From Beroe ovata (Eukaryota > Ctenophora > Nuda > Beroida > Beroidae): a stretch of DNA of 25,023 nucleotides. Location of the stretch: NCBI GenBank assembly GCA_946803715.1, contig CAMPET010000015.1, forward strand, positions 152,372 to 177,394. The letters are read 5' to 3'. The notes below the pieces were generated by a model. That model was not told the DNA's origin. It did not search any database and saw only the letters and a program-made list of their open reading frames with translations. Positions 1 to 10,790 of this stretch are shown piece by piece (positions within the stretch are counted from its first letter, which is position 1; every line of letters begins with the position of its first letter). The position numbers were made by a program, and so were the translations under genes.

Positions 1-110
1 TGTGTGTGTTCTCTGTGTGTGTGTGTGTCTGTGTCTGTGTGTGTGTTGTGTCTGTGTCTGTCTGTGTTGTGTCTGTGTGTGTTGCGTGTTCTGTATCTGT
101 GTCTGTGTGA
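1..110. repeat. (TG)n / TGTC-rich microsatellite
   Basis: The left edge is an imperfect TG-dinucleotide tract interrupted by CTGTGT and GTTGTG steps. It is simple-sequence DNA with no coding content and is cut by the window edge, so its full length is unknown. Confidence 0.9.
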
Positions 111-892
111 ATGAGAATAAACATTTGACAAATGTTTACAGCGGCTTCTACCCGCAATATACTGATCTCACTTGAGACAGAACTTCTGCTATAACAAAGC
201 TTGCTGTACACTATACATTGTATACGGACTTCACACGTCACACAATAGAATAAGGGTCTCATGGAGCGAAGCATACTCTATCTACAACCCACCCAACCCC
301 TCACAAATTGGACCCTTTTCTATCCCAGCCTCAATTAAAGTGCATCCATGACGCATGATTCGGTGTACACTAGATGTCCAAAATAATAGTTTAAACAGAT
401 TCTAATTGTGTTCGGAGTCATTGTTTCATTGCTTGGGCATGATTTACTTGTGTGGTATTGGGTGTTCAGACGACCCTGGCCCTAATTAGCCAATTAGAGA
501 TTGGATGCGCACTCATTACTGGTTTAAATGGAGATTGAGATAGGACGCTTCAGGTTGGCAGCGAGTTGAAAAGCGGGGAACTTGCGTCTTTCGATTTGAA
601 ATCTCAAATATGGAGGAGATTTGTCACTACTTCCGTAAAAGATTCCATAATATGCAGCTACTCAAAAACACATTTGATGAATATTGCACATTCTGATGAT
701 CTAAGACACAAACTGGTGTACTCCGGACATATCTAGCTTCACTCACGTCATCTCTCAGTAATGAAGCCGCACACGGCATAGAAATGAACTTTTGAGTGTC
801 ATTCTGATTGAGAGATACGTCAATGACTGACTGTAGGTGATGTTGAAGTGTGTCAGCCAATTTGTGAAAACTGAAGTTGTCAATACTGAATC

Positions 893-900
893 TGTGTGCG

Positions 901-935
<35 letters not shown>

Positions 936-936
936 G
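893..936. repeat. (GT)n microsatellite
   Basis: Near-perfect GT dinucleotide tract of about 44 bp with a single TTTG interruption. Short reading frames across it on the minus strand (His-Thr runs) are artefacts of the repeat. Confidence 0.9.
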
Positions 937-1295
937 AGGTGAAGGCAGGGATAGTCTGGTTATTCATAGCACATTGATCATCAAGGGGGTACTTATTAGT
1001 GGATTGCTTGTCATATCTCCCTCATTGACACTCAGTAACACTATACCGCGACATACTGATTAGAACTGTTAGCATGAAAACTGGGCACTCCTTTGTATAA
1101 TACACCATTATTTCCCTTGCCAAATGTTTAGCAACTAACGTCCAGTCTCCAATTTTGCTCTATTGGTGAAGTACTGTTGGAATCAGTCATTTTCTTATGT
1201 ATGTGACCACAATTTCTCTCCGTATGTGTGTGCGTGTTCCCGGAAATGATTTTGTCCCGTGACGATCATGACCGAGCAGCTATTTAATAATCAGA

Positions 1296-1382
1296 CATCC
1301 CATGACCATTAATTTGGCTGTGAATAGTTAAAATATATTCGCAATCATAGCGATCATAAGACTTGCAGAAAGTCATGGGATG
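1296..1382. repeat. Inverted repeat with 11-bp arms
   Basis: CATCCCATGAC at 1296-1306 is matched perfectly by its reverse complement GTCATGGGATG at 1372-1382, with a 65-bp AT-rich spacer. It could be the remnant of a small foldback or MITE-like element. No clear target-site duplication is visible outside the arms. Confidence 0.5.
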
Positions 1383-1532
1383 CTACGTCAATATTTAGAT
1401 TAAGCAAGATCTGATAAGCATGACTAAAATCTTGTGACATAATTGTAAATGAAGTGTCTTTTAAACTATGAACTATCCCGTGTCTATACCATCATGTGCC
1501 TGATTGCGCAATGTTTTGATGGTTTGAAATGG

Positions 1533-1641
1533 AGCGCGCGAAAACAACAGAATATTCAAAGACAGAAAGCGAGAATGTAGAAAAAGGCGCGCGTTTAGCG
1601 CGCGCGTACATGATGGTATGACATGACCTACGCGCGCGTGC
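1533..1641. other. CpG/GCGCGC-dense patch
   Basis: Three blocks of alternating CG dinucleotides (near 1533-1540, 1587-1606 and 1632-1641) sit in otherwise AT-rich sequence about 400 bp upstream of the first TCP11 exon. Alternating pyrimidine-purine CG runs are prone to Z-DNA, and CpG density can mark an unmethylated promoter. The promoter reading is inference from position only. Confidence 0.4.
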
Positions 1642-2030
1642 ACTACTGCTGTCACGAGGTTTTGTTTTGTGTTTACAAATGTCGAAACAGAGTGTCCAAT
1701 CGTTGGAAATTATCCAAGGCTTCAATCATTAGACAGTCATTATAGGATTCCAGGACGAGTATGTAGTATAATAATTATGCTAGATTTCCCACAGATGGTA
1801 ACTTTCCGGGCATTATTGAGTTGATTCTGTTTCAGGAAGTGAAACAGGCGATGACATTACGGGCTGTAAACGCTGCAAACTCTATCGATATTCCCGGAGG
1901 TTAGAATTGAGTTATTGATAGAAATGCAATCATGGAACCGATCAACTTCAATTGACACTATCATTGCTTGATTGTGATTGAACTGTCATCTGAACCTATT
2001 TAGACTGCAGAATTTGTGCTATCTTTGCAG

Positions 2031-4350
2031 AGAAGTTGCTCAATTAATGTAACATTTCCACCAGCCGAAGACGAGATATCAGACAGTAACGCTATCCTGG
2101 ATCACATCACATCACAAGAGGAAATGGTTATACAGAGGTTACGACAGACGGGTGGGGAAATAGCAGTTCGACAACTTAGGGAGAGATTCGGATTGGATGA
2201 GGAGAGGGGAGAGGAGAGTATTGAGGAGAGGGTTGAGGAGAGGGGTGAAGTGAGGGGAGAGGAGAGGAGTGAGGAGAGAAGGGAGGACGAAAAGATCCAT
2301 AGTGGACATCTCACCGATCATTCTGAGACTGAACACAAGGAAGAGGAAGCGAATCAGGTGACCGAAGACGAAGATCACACAAAATCTGGTCAAACAGAAC
2401 CGAAACTCGGTTTGGAAGAGCAGAGTTTAGGACATGAGGATCAGGTGAAGGGAGATGATCGAGCTTGTTCCTCCAAAGATGAGGAATTCTATGATGACAT
2501 GGTGAAGATGGAAATGACTCATGAAATAGTGATGAATGATGGTTACAAGATCAAGAAGCAGCAGCAAACAGGGTAAGTAGAGTGGTGAGATTTCAACACT
2601 TGCTTGCCCCTCCCTCTACATAGTTCTGAGATTTAAAACCTTACTCTCATCCCCAATGATTCTCCTCCTTCCCCCAGGATCGCTGGCCAGATCGAGGCCA
2701 CCCTGAAACAAGTATTCTGGGATGTGTTACGGTCGGAGATATCGGAGGGGAACTACACTCAGTGTGTCACATTGCTTGCGGAGATAAGAGACCAGATCGA
2801 GAGTATTGGAACTATCGAGGCCCTACCTCCCACACATCACTTCAGAGTTCTAATAGCTGATACCATCGACATACCACTCATCAAGCAGCAGGTACGGCCA
2901 TTGATTGGCTGAGAGTGTGCTATCTCTGGCCTTTGATTGGTGCGTGTTAGGTGTTACAATGTTATGATGTGGTTATTATATGAATTTGTCGAGTCTTTAA
3001 CGGGGCCTATCGCTTTTTACCAGCAGAACCTACTTCTATCATCATTTTAAATAGCAGACAGCGTAACAATTTGTCTACTTGGGGTGGTTCATTGAGGAAG
3101 TGCATCACTGATTTGGGTTGAATCACTCCTCAATTCGTCGCAGATTGATCACGGTACGTTTGACATGGGTGTGAAGGTCGAGGGAATTGTCAACATCCTT
3201 CTGAGACTCTGTACGGCAGCCAGAGACCCAGAAATACGTCTCATCTCACAAATCACAGATACAGTGGAAATATTCAAGTATGTTATCACACACCAAATTG
3301 TTCATCCTTTGATCTGAAAAATGATATCAATCGATCCTCTCTTTCGATCCTCTGATCTGATCAAAATGTTCCTCAGGGCACTCTACGATGCCATAGAACA
3401 GATAAAGTTGGACATTGCCAACTTCTACTTGGAACAAGCCAAGACAACAATCAAGCAACACAGTATTGAATATGAGAGGAAGAAGTTTGGAGAGTTTTTG
3501 CAGAAGCACCCAGACGGTAAGATTCGAAACGAACCATAGAACTGTAGAACGAAGATTGAATGCTCGACGATGAATCATGAAGGACAAATCTCACTGTATT
3601 CTGATCATGATTTCCTCAGGACTTGATAAGACAAAAGCTTGGCTGAGCTCCAACACCCGAGACAGTCCGCTGAACACAATGAACGCTGCATATCTGTCCC
3701 TTCTTTCCCACCCACCCCCTAACCCTGAGACTGCCTCCCTTGACCAGGGCCGATTCCGGGAGGTTTCAGCCACCTTCCACACCCTCCTGCTCTCCTCTAT
3801 CATCCAACACAAGCTCTCCTCTCTACACCCTGATTTCAACGAGCACCCCTTCCTTCGATCACTCCACTCAACACTCCTTATCATAGCAGCTCCTGCGCCG
3901 AGAGAAACCGAGACAGATGATTTGTCTCGCGCTCCTGAGACACCTCAAGAAGAGATGTCTCCCACAGATGAGACAGGGATTTTCAGTGAGGATCAACAGC
4001 AGAGAATCCTCCTGAAAATAACCGAGATTTGCCTGGAGAAAGTGTCGACAGTAAACGAGACACTCCTAAACCGGGTTCTGTCCGACACTCTCGCCAGTGT
4101 CTTGGCATGTAGCCAGCCAGGTGACGTCACCGTACCAGACCCCGTCGTGAAATTGCTCCACTCCCGTCTTGCTGGATACCTCACACAGGTCACTCTGAAC
4201 CGGAAAGTGGGAGTTCCCAAGGGTTTCCAGCTTATTGAGGGAGATGTGGAGATGTGTGGCATGACTTATGGGAAACTTGTGGACTTCAATAGGAGGGTTT
4301 ACGGACCCTTCTATGCACGGATTTTGAAGGATCTGGGAGAGTCCAACTGA
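2031..4350 (+). CDS. TCP11: TCP11-family protein (T-complex protein 11 / TCP11-like 1)
   Basis: Five exons join in phase: 2031-2572, 2678-2891, 3144-3277, 3377-3516 and 3620-4350 (TGA). Together they give 1761 nt, about 586 residues. All introns are GT-AG, 99-252 bp. The conserved core starts at a THEIVMN motif at the end of the first exon, continues through FWDVL and LLAEIRDQI, an IPLIKQQ segment, a DIANFYLEQ/HSIEYERKKFGEF helix, and ends with VPKGFQLIEGDVE and NRRVYGPFYARIL. All of this is the TCP11 domain pattern. TCP11 proteins occur in sperm and are linked to cAMP signalling, capacitation and motility; TCP11L1 is expressed more widely. The first exon follows an acceptor (TTTGCAG ending 2030), so the true start may lie upstream; the first in-frame ATG is at 2124. 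Residues encoded by about 2187-2292 are a Glu-Arg repeat (EER/GEE units) of low complexity, unlike the rest of the protein. The family call is firm; the member within the family is not. Confidence 0.88.
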
Positions 4351-4495
4351 ATGGAGGGAGCAATATAGACTCGAGTACCTATTAGCTGCATGAAGAAAAT
4401 GTTAGATTGTTGTACCGTGGCCGTGCATTTTGGACAGGAAAGAGTGAAAACAATGATAGAGAAATTAGTGATTTAGAGTGAAATGGACGCTCAGA

Positions 4496-4501
4496 AATAA
4501 A
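4496..4501 (+). terminator. Polyadenylation signal for the TCP11-family gene
   Basis: AATAAA lies 146 bp past the stop codon at 4350 and is the first canonical poly(A) hexamer downstream. The use of this site is inferred. Confidence 0.5.
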
Positions 4502-5029
4502 AATTGGGATTAATAAGTTGATAGTAGATTCTGATTGATAGATAGACCAATGAACACTTATATATACTGGTAAGTGCGAAAAGCAGAATGATGACTGTTA
4601 ACGGTTGACTTGAGAGTTGAGATTATAATTGAAGTTTTTTGGTGATTCCGTGACCGAAATTTCAAAAGCTCGGACGTTGCAAAAAACGTGACTTGTTTTT
4701 AAGGATCGTATTGCAATATATATTTGAATAATTATCGCTATTTCTGATCTTTTATACTTGAAGAGATCTCTTTGCCCGATATTAAAGTTAAGGGATGAGA
4801 TATGAATATTGAATATTTGATGTCTGTGTAAAATTTCAAGATCATATCTTTCAAAACAAGTACTTGTCAGATATAATACTGTACAGTGTACAATTGGAGT
4901 TTACACTCCGGTCTAAACAATAAATAGTAGGCACACACGAAATCCTGATCATATTACAGACTATACAATACACAATACATATGTTTATACATACACGTCT
5001 TATACCAATTTGGCAAAATTCAAAACATT

Positions 5030-5111
5030 CGCTGCGAGCAGGGTTCGAACCTGCGCGGGCATTGCCCATCAGATTTCAAGTCTGACGCCTTAACCACTCG
5101 GCCATCGCAGC
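5030..5111 (-). tRNA. tRNA-Ser (anticodon TGA)
   Basis: Read on the minus strand, this 82-nt gene begins GCTGCGATGGCCGAGTGG and has an intact A box (TGGCCGAGTGG) and B box (GGTTCGAACC). The 7-bp acceptor stem pairs GCTGCGA with TCGCAGC and is followed by a G discriminator. The anticodon loop CTTGAAA gives TGA, reading UCA codons. The extra arm (TGGGCAATGCCCG region) is long, as expected for serine tRNAs. There is no intron. Four T residues just downstream on the minus strand (+ strand A-run at 5022-5025) fit a Pol III terminator. All arms pair, so it looks functional. Confidence 0.96.
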
Positions 5112-6046
5112 GCTGATCGAAGAGTTATTCTAGCAACTATAATTATCATAAGCAATCTGTAAACGCTTTTGCTCTTACTTGCGTTCTTACATTGATCCAA
5201 TGGAACTAATTCGCAACATTTATCTGTTTTAGCCTAATCAACTGCTTAAGCTTATAATGACTCCTACTTCTTAACTCAAAGAAGGGAATTCTTCGCCGAT
5301 TGTAAAGAATTAAACGGTTGTCTCATGATTTACAATTTGTCTACTATATAAATGTTCTTGGAAACAAAAAGGTTATCGAGTCATGTGTTGAATTCTCTCT
5401 AAATAGCTACAAGAATTCGCTTCATTTCAATAAATTATCATCAGTGAGTCTCATGCATTTGGGCATATCACACACGAAGTCTGGTACAGCGCCCAAAATA
5501 GTCTTCACCTTCCTGTGTGGCAATAAATAGAGATGATTCAGAAATATTTGATCCCAATGCTCGTGAGTCAATGAGTCATGGTTATAACCGATGCCCTAAT
5601 CAGAGCCACTTTATTCAAGTCATGCGCGCGCGTATATATAAACTGTCGTGAGTCAGATGCTAACACTAGCGAGTGCGCCCAGTCACGCGGGACATCATGG
5701 AGTCACGTGACACGCGCATTGCAGTTGTGGAATGTGTGTACATTGTACTGCATGTGTACATTATATACGTGTGTATAGTTCTCTCTCTCTGTCTGGTGTT
5801 TCACACTTGTATACTATGGAGTTGTGCGTGCGAATGTGCCATGATCCCATTTCCTGTTTTGAATGTTTAAATTTCCCGCATTCTCATGATTTCTCGGTTT
5901 ACTTTTTGGACATTTTCTGCTGTTGTGTCTTCAAATTCTCAATTATTATTCATTTCTGGTTTATGTGAGTTCAAAGGACAAAGACAAAATACAGAATCAT
6001 CATCAGTAAACATTATACAAAACTTAGAAGCACTCATCAGTCACTT

Positions 6047-6099
6047 TATCAGTAGGTTTTTATCAGTAGGTACTAGGTTTTTATCAGTAGGTTTTTATC
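6047..6099. repeat. Short tandem repeat, TATCAGTAGGTTTTT
   Basis: Three copies of a roughly 15-bp TATCAGTAGGTTTTT unit, one interrupted by a TACTAGG insertion. Simple local duplication. Confidence 0.75.
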
Positions 6100-6189
6100 C
6101 TATTGTCCAGCCTGTACTGTCCCTTTTTTAATCAGTTAGCATCCGCTGTGCCATTTACTCTGTGTCTAAAATACCGTCTTTTCACACTG

Positions 6190-6470
6190 ACTATAACCCG
6201 ACCGTCTTTTCACACGGAGTGTCTTCTTTTGATCGGGGAGTCAGGGCACCTCGCCCTCGGATTGGCCGGAATCGAGCATCGGATATTCCGTACCTTGTTC
6301 GTCCGCACCTTGAGCAATTTGTACCGTGTCCTGTGTATGAAGTTGAAGATGGGCTCGAGCATGCGTCTGATTACCGTAGGTCTTCTCACCATTCACTTTG
6401 GGTGGCGGGCTTGTGTTAGGGCGAGCTTGTGGTAGGGCGAGCTTGTGGTAGGGCGGTGTCAAGACAGTTT
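6190..6470. other. GC-rich patch with overlapping open frames and 16-bp repeats
   Basis: This stretch is visibly richer in G+C than its surroundings and stays open in two + frames and two minus frames. It ends in a 16-bp tandem repeat, GGGCGAGCTTGTGGTA, about three copies in 6409-6456. The CCGTCTTTTCACAC motif occurs twice just before it (6174 and 6201 areas). One + frame (6162-6419) could end at a GTAGGT donor at 6375. None of the translations resembles a family I know. It could be an unrecognised exon, a fragment of a mobile element or simply a compositional patch. Confidence 0.3.
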
Positions 6471-7010
6471 CTCTGAGTCGAGAGGTAACCAGGTTATCTC
6501 AAGTGGTCTTTGTTATGATACCGAATACATGCATGAGCTGAAAAGAATAAGAGGTTATGAAAGATGTCGCTGATGTGTACATGTGCTTCGTGTAAAGGTA
6601 CATTTACACATCATTGTATATTGAATAGGGTATGCATAAAGCCTTCTATCATCCATCAACAGATAAACACAACAAATAGTCCCAACATCGGTGACAGCCG
6701 CTACAATAAATGAACAAGAAACACTTGAGCTTGAAACAGTTATTTGCCTAACCATAACCGAGTCGCCTACTAAAACAAGTATTACTTGGGAACAATCAAA
6801 TTCGATCATTTAAACACTGGGCCTGATTCGCCACATGCTGGTTCACGCGATTGTTCGATGGCTCTCCACACGACGAATTCTATTGGCCGTCGTTGAGCGT
6901 GATATTCCACCATCTCAACTACAGTATAAAGAGTTGCTCTCTATGTATGACCCGTTTTATAACGCTTCACTACGCGTGAATTATTGATTAGTATTCCGCT
7001 ATGCGTGGGG

Positions 7011-7018
7011 TATAAATA
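7011..7018 (+). promoter_or_regulatory. TATA box (TATAAATA) in a promoter-like context
   Basis: TATAAATA sits in GGGGTATAAATAGTGG. The same 12-mer GGGGTATAAATA, followed by a related GTGG/GATGCG stretch, is found upstream of the secreted-precursor gene at 24368. That shared context is the main reason to take it seriously. A strong acceptor (CTCTCTCACACAG ending 7160) lies 150 bp downstream, followed by an ATG at 7163 that opens only nine codons. No convincing downstream gene was found. Confidence 0.4.
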
Positions 7019-7537
7019 GTGGATACGACCAAAGTGGACCATCCAGTTAACACGCTTATCTCAGGGACAACATGACAATATAGACTACATATATGAACCC
7101 CATATTTCAGGAACACTATTACTCATTCTGATTACTGCTCACTTTCTCTCTCTCACACAGACATGGCTCGTTTGTACCAGTACCGGGGTGTCTAGACACG
7201 CACCTATAGGGGAACCTATACACACATGTACACAGCTATACAGTATACACATCTATACAAACCCTGGAACAATCAACATGAGAGAGAGCGAAAACCGTGG
7301 GTACTTGTGGGGAATAATTCGGTGAATCATCTTGCAGTATGGCCACGATGAGCAGTAGCACTTCTCAACTATGAAAGAAGCTGGTACTAAGCTGGGTGAT
7401 GTCATATATTGGTTTTCTACATGATGATTGTCAGCTCCCAAGTGTGACTCAAACTCTCAAAGGATGCCGCGATGATCGCTATACACAGGTTAGAATACAT
7501 TGAACTTAAATATAATGAAATTGAGCATATTTGAACT

Positions 7538-7597
7538 TCACTTTACCTATTGTATAGTCACTTTACCTATTGTTTAGTCACTTTACCTAATACCTAT
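7538..7597. repeat. 20-bp tandem repeat, three copies
   Basis: TCACTTTACCTATTGTATAG is followed at once by TCACTTTACCTATTGTTTAG and a third, diverged copy. It is a small minisatellite with no coding role seen. Confidence 0.85.
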
Positions 7598-7742
7598 AGG
7601 TTAGTAAGAACCGATAGTCGAAGTTTTATTTTCATAGATCCACAGCTGTCCTCTCTTATATATCACAGAGTAATGTGTGAAGTTCATACTGCTACAGAAC
7701 AACAATGACGTTATAGTACCTTCGTGATATGCTAAAACACAA

Positions 7743-7769
7743 ACACACACACACACACACACACACACA
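7743..7769. repeat. (CA)n microsatellite
   Basis: Perfect CA/AC dinucleotide tract of about 27 bp in noncoding sequence. Confidence 0.9.
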
Positions 7770-8110
7770 ATCTATAGTACTTTTGGACGGTTTGTACTTT
7801 TGTTGCTTCGCAAGCGCGAGCTAAATGCTGACGTTTTTCTAACACAACAGTGTAACACATATGCAGCAGGTGTTACATGTGTAACATATAAGTGCTATGA
7901 GCATCACATGGCATCAATTTTAGGATCATTCCAGACTCTTTAGGGTTGATACTGGTCTTGCCATAAATATGCTGTCGCTGTCAAGTGTCAGTTTTTCCAT
8001 ATCCCGTCATATAGGTATAATAGATGCTCGAGTTCTGGCATTTTTCAAATTCGATATTATCCGTCACTGGTTTAAATAGGGGCAAATTGTCAATTGATTG
8101 ACCGTCAATA

Positions 8111-8120
8111 NCCCCCCCCC
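8111..8120. other. Assembly ambiguity (N) next to a poly-C run
   Basis: A single N at 8111 is followed directly by nine C. A homopolymer at an N suggests a collapsed gap or an unresolved C-tract. Sequence may be missing here. Confidence 0.7.
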
Positions 8121-8252
8121 TAATTATTTGGATCGTGGATGGGTGTCATTATGAGATCATGGTGTGAGTGGGTTACTGCTTGGTACCCTCACACTGCTTC
8201 ACAAAACTACCACACTCACCACCCCACTGTCTACATTACATCACGATCCTAG

Positions 8253-8305
8253 CGTGGCTCGATCAGCGATTTAATAAAGAAGAGCTAGCTGACATGGAGC
8301 TATAC
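8253..8305 (+). other. Possible orphan exon (low confidence)
   Basis: Between an acceptor-like ATCCTAG (ending 8252) and a donor-like GTAAAT (from 8306) lies an open piece reading WLDQRFNKEELADMELY. It has charged, helix-like protein character, unlike the flanking TG-rich sequence. It lies about 1.2 kb downstream of the TATA box at 7011. No family resemblance was recognised and no partner exon could be joined to it. It may equally be chance. Confidence 0.15.
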
Positions 8306-8928
8306 GTAAATATTAATCAAGCTCGACCTAGTATATATGAACCCCCTTTTAAAACCTTGATTAGCCCATCAATCATCATGTTTATTATAATCTATCGTTT
8401 ATTTCCTCCATGCTTCACTGTTTGTGTTCATGTGTTTGTGCAATGTGCATTGTGTGTGGCTTTCACGGATCAGTTGGTCATTTCAGTTAGTTCGTCTGTG
8501 TACAGCTATAGTTTGTCCGTATAGGACATGTTTGCTTGTTTGACACATTTGTTTGTCTGTTTATCAATATGTGTGTCTGCAGAAGTCCATTACCCACACA
8601 ATCACGTATCAAATTTGTTTGTATATGTGTGAGTGTGTGTGTGATTGTGTGTGACATTGTGTGTGTGATTGTGTAATGAAACCTCCTTTCGTGTGCTAGG
8701 CATATAATTTACCGCCCTTCTTCATACATACCTATAATAAAGAGAGGGGACGACCAGGTAATTCTGATGCTTGTGATAATGGTCCAGTGAAATGGCTCGG
8801 CTTCTCTCGAGCTATGTTGTGTTCTGTGAGGGAGGGACGGGCTTTGTAATTCCCCCATTTATAGTATGCTAGGTTTGTGCTTCAGTCACTAGATCAGTCA
8901 TTCTGCTAGGTCTGTCCTCAATAAAACT

Positions 8929-8944
8929 GACACAAATTTGTGTC
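8929..8944. repeat. Perfect 16-bp palindrome
   Basis: GACACAAATTTGTGTC is self-complementary and lies 3 bp after an AATAAA hexamer. This could be a 3'-end structure of an unseen transcript, or chance. Confidence 0.5.
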
Positions 8945-9443
8945 ACTATTTCAGTATTTCATTTTTGTTTTTGATCCCTCCCCCTTCGTAATGTTTTCTC
9001 ATTTCTGTTAACGAAATTGAGCTTCGCTGATCCACGCCTAACAGTATCATTTGTCCATTCGTCCCACGATAATATTGATCTGTCTAATCATCCTAATCAA
9101 CACCCTTGATGAGTTTGACACATTGTCATGTCGATGCTGATTAGATTTTTATCGACCCATGTGATAAAAACACTATGATCCACAGTCCACACCCAAGTCA
9201 AGGTTAAATTGCCATAGATGCCAAATTTCAGCTTGGTTCTGTTGTTCCTTTTGATCAATCTTCATTTGATCGCTTTCAGTGCCTGATTTTCCTATACCTT
9301 ATGGTTCCACTAGTCATGGATCGTCCGTTACACTTTATAATACCGTTACCGCGATCGTCGTTACATTTTATTTCGTTACATGGTAAGGAATTTGTTGCAC
9401 AGGGCACGCCAAATCTAATTTATAAGTTTTAGTACCAGATTTT

Positions 9444-9488
9444 GCGAAAACCGTTGAAAAATTTTCCACATTTCTCAACGGTTTTTGC
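9444..9488. repeat. Hairpin with 14-bp arms
   Basis: GCGAAAACCGTTGA (9444-9457) pairs with TCAACGGTTTTTGC (9475-9488). Thirteen of 14 positions match and the other is a G-T wobble, around a 17-nt AT-rich loop. It would form a stable RNA or cruciform stem. No mature small-RNA evidence can be read from sequence alone. Confidence 0.6.
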
Positions 9489-9753
9489 TCGATTTTTTGT
9501 TAGCGTAGGCCGGAGATGAAACCCATACAGTTACTCCATCTTGCATTATTTAGGTCTTGCACGAAACTTAACTAGGAAAACTTGTTGAAACACTGAATTC
9601 ACTCCCTTCTATGCGTAGTGCGTACATTATTTTCCAGAGACAATTCGCTATAAGTATAATAGTAATAGGTTTGCGCCGCGCATGTCATTGTATCTCAATT
9701 AAAAACTGTATACGCACACCGCGCCCTACGCTTTCGCCGTCTTCTTGTTCTAG

Positions 9754-9779
9754 CACACACACACACACACACACACACN
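9754..9779. repeat. (CA)n microsatellite ending at an N
   Basis: A CA tract of about 25 bp runs directly into the N at 9779. The repeat is therefore probably longer than shown and the assembly broke inside it. Confidence 0.85.
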
Positions 9780-10546
9780 AATTATCATATCCCACTACAC
9801 TTTGATATAAACTTCACTTGTACATCTTCCCACATTAGTATTTAGTAGTTTATGTACATACGTCTTTGATAATATTTTTTGAATACAATAGGTTTTACGA
9901 ATGTGATATTTCTGTAGCTACTTAAATTTAAAATTTAGGCTCAGTATGTAGTACGTACACAAGTTGTTCATGGTATGAAGAATGTGTCATATTATACTCG
10001 TATGTATGATGTGCGGTGTGAACATATGAAACCTAGCCGCGTAATGTATGGTATTCTCGGTGCGATACTCAGCGATATATATGTCTCTGTTGATGATGGT
10101 AGTTTACAGATGCTGCTGCAGTTGTAGAGAGGTTTTGCCGCGAGCTGATGTCCGCGCTTAGTTTTGCGACTACTGCAGGTGATAGACGATAGTATTGCGG
10201 ATTGCCGCGTCACTTCCTTCGGGGAAGATACGGATCGTTCCAGAGATAAATTGTGGCCCAATCTGGAATGCTGTTTGACCCGATCTAGATTACATGAGGA
10301 TGTACCTCTTGAACCTCTCATCATACATTGACTTGGCTAAGAGGTCTTCTTATCGATACAGCACGTGGCAGACGTACTTATTGTTTCTCTACACAATGAT
10401 GCCTTGTTGTTAGTTAGCACATGGCCGCGCACGTATAACAAGCCCGTGTTTTTGTCTGTAGTGTCTCGGCCACATTGTGATGGATCAGTGTCTATATAGG
10501 TACTGTGTCAATTAACTATACACTACAGCTGCTGTGGTGCGCATAT
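9780..10546. other. Noncoding region, no recognised gene
   Basis: No gene recognised. The longest open stretch is on the minus strand (9992-10324, 110 codons, Ser/Arg-rich) and resembles no family I know, so I do not call it. Confidence 0.45.
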
Positions 10547-10583
10547 TGTGTGTGTGTGTGTGTGTGTGTGTGGGTGTGTGTGT
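10547..10583. repeat. (TG)n microsatellite
   Basis: TG dinucleotide tract of about 37 bp with one TGGG interruption. Confidence 0.9.
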
Positions 10584-10790
10584 CCCATTATGTGTGCTAT
10601 ATTACTAGCTTCATCATTGAACACTTATACCATGATGTGTCACTGTGGTTGTAGAGTTTTGCTAGACGCATTGTAGTGTCTCGTTTGAATCAGCTGCATA
10701 ATTAAAGGTATGGTACTTCCTTAGTGACACTTCCTTATAGCTCCAAGTGATTATCTCGACTTTGTTTATTCAGTATACTTCTGTAACTGC

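Larger units (their letters stand above)
119..2030. other. Upstream/intergenic region, no recognised gene
   Basis: About 1.9 kb with no recognisable protein or RNA gene. It holds a GT microsatellite (893-936), an inverted repeat (1296-1306 with 1372-1382) and a CpG-dense patch (1533-1641). It probably includes the promoter and any 5' exons of the TCP11-family gene, because that gene's first visible exon begins at a splice acceptor. One weak candidate upstream exon is 1836-1865, a 30-nt phase-0 piece between a TTTCAG and GTAAAC that contains an ATG at 1851. No other data support it. Confidence 0.5.
5112..7000. other. Intergenic region, no recognised gene
   Basis: No recognisable gene. Short reading frames here lack family resemblance and overlap one another. 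The region contains a TATCAGTAGGTTTTT minisatellite (6047-6099) and a GC-rich patch with a 16-bp tandem repeat (about 6190-6470). Both have their own entries. Confidence 0.5.
8400..9753. other. Noncoding region with TG-rich tracts and hairpins
   Basis: No gene recognised. The region includes imperfect TG repeats (about 8610-8675), an AATAAA at 8920-8925, a perfect palindrome at 8929-8944, an 8-bp stem TTTTTATC/GATAAAAA near 9147-9171 and a longer hairpin at 9444-9488. Confidence 0.5.

Noticed and set aside
2102-2393. Minus-strand Ser/Leu-rich frames
   Set aside because: They are the antisense shadow of the purine-rich Glu-Arg tract in the TCP11 exon.
7163-7195. Short ORF MARLYQYRGV after a strong acceptor
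   Set aside because: Only ten codons before a stop, with no convincing donor or downstream exon, so not called as a gene. Kept only as context for the TATA site.
8920-8944. Histone-type 3' stem-loop after AATAAA
   Set aside because: The palindrome GACACAAATTTGTGTC does not match the histone stem-loop consensus and no histone gene is nearby.
9992-10324. Minus-strand open frame of 110 codons
   Set aside because: Ser/Arg-rich with no recognisable domain and no splice partners. A frame of this length can arise by chance in 25 kb.
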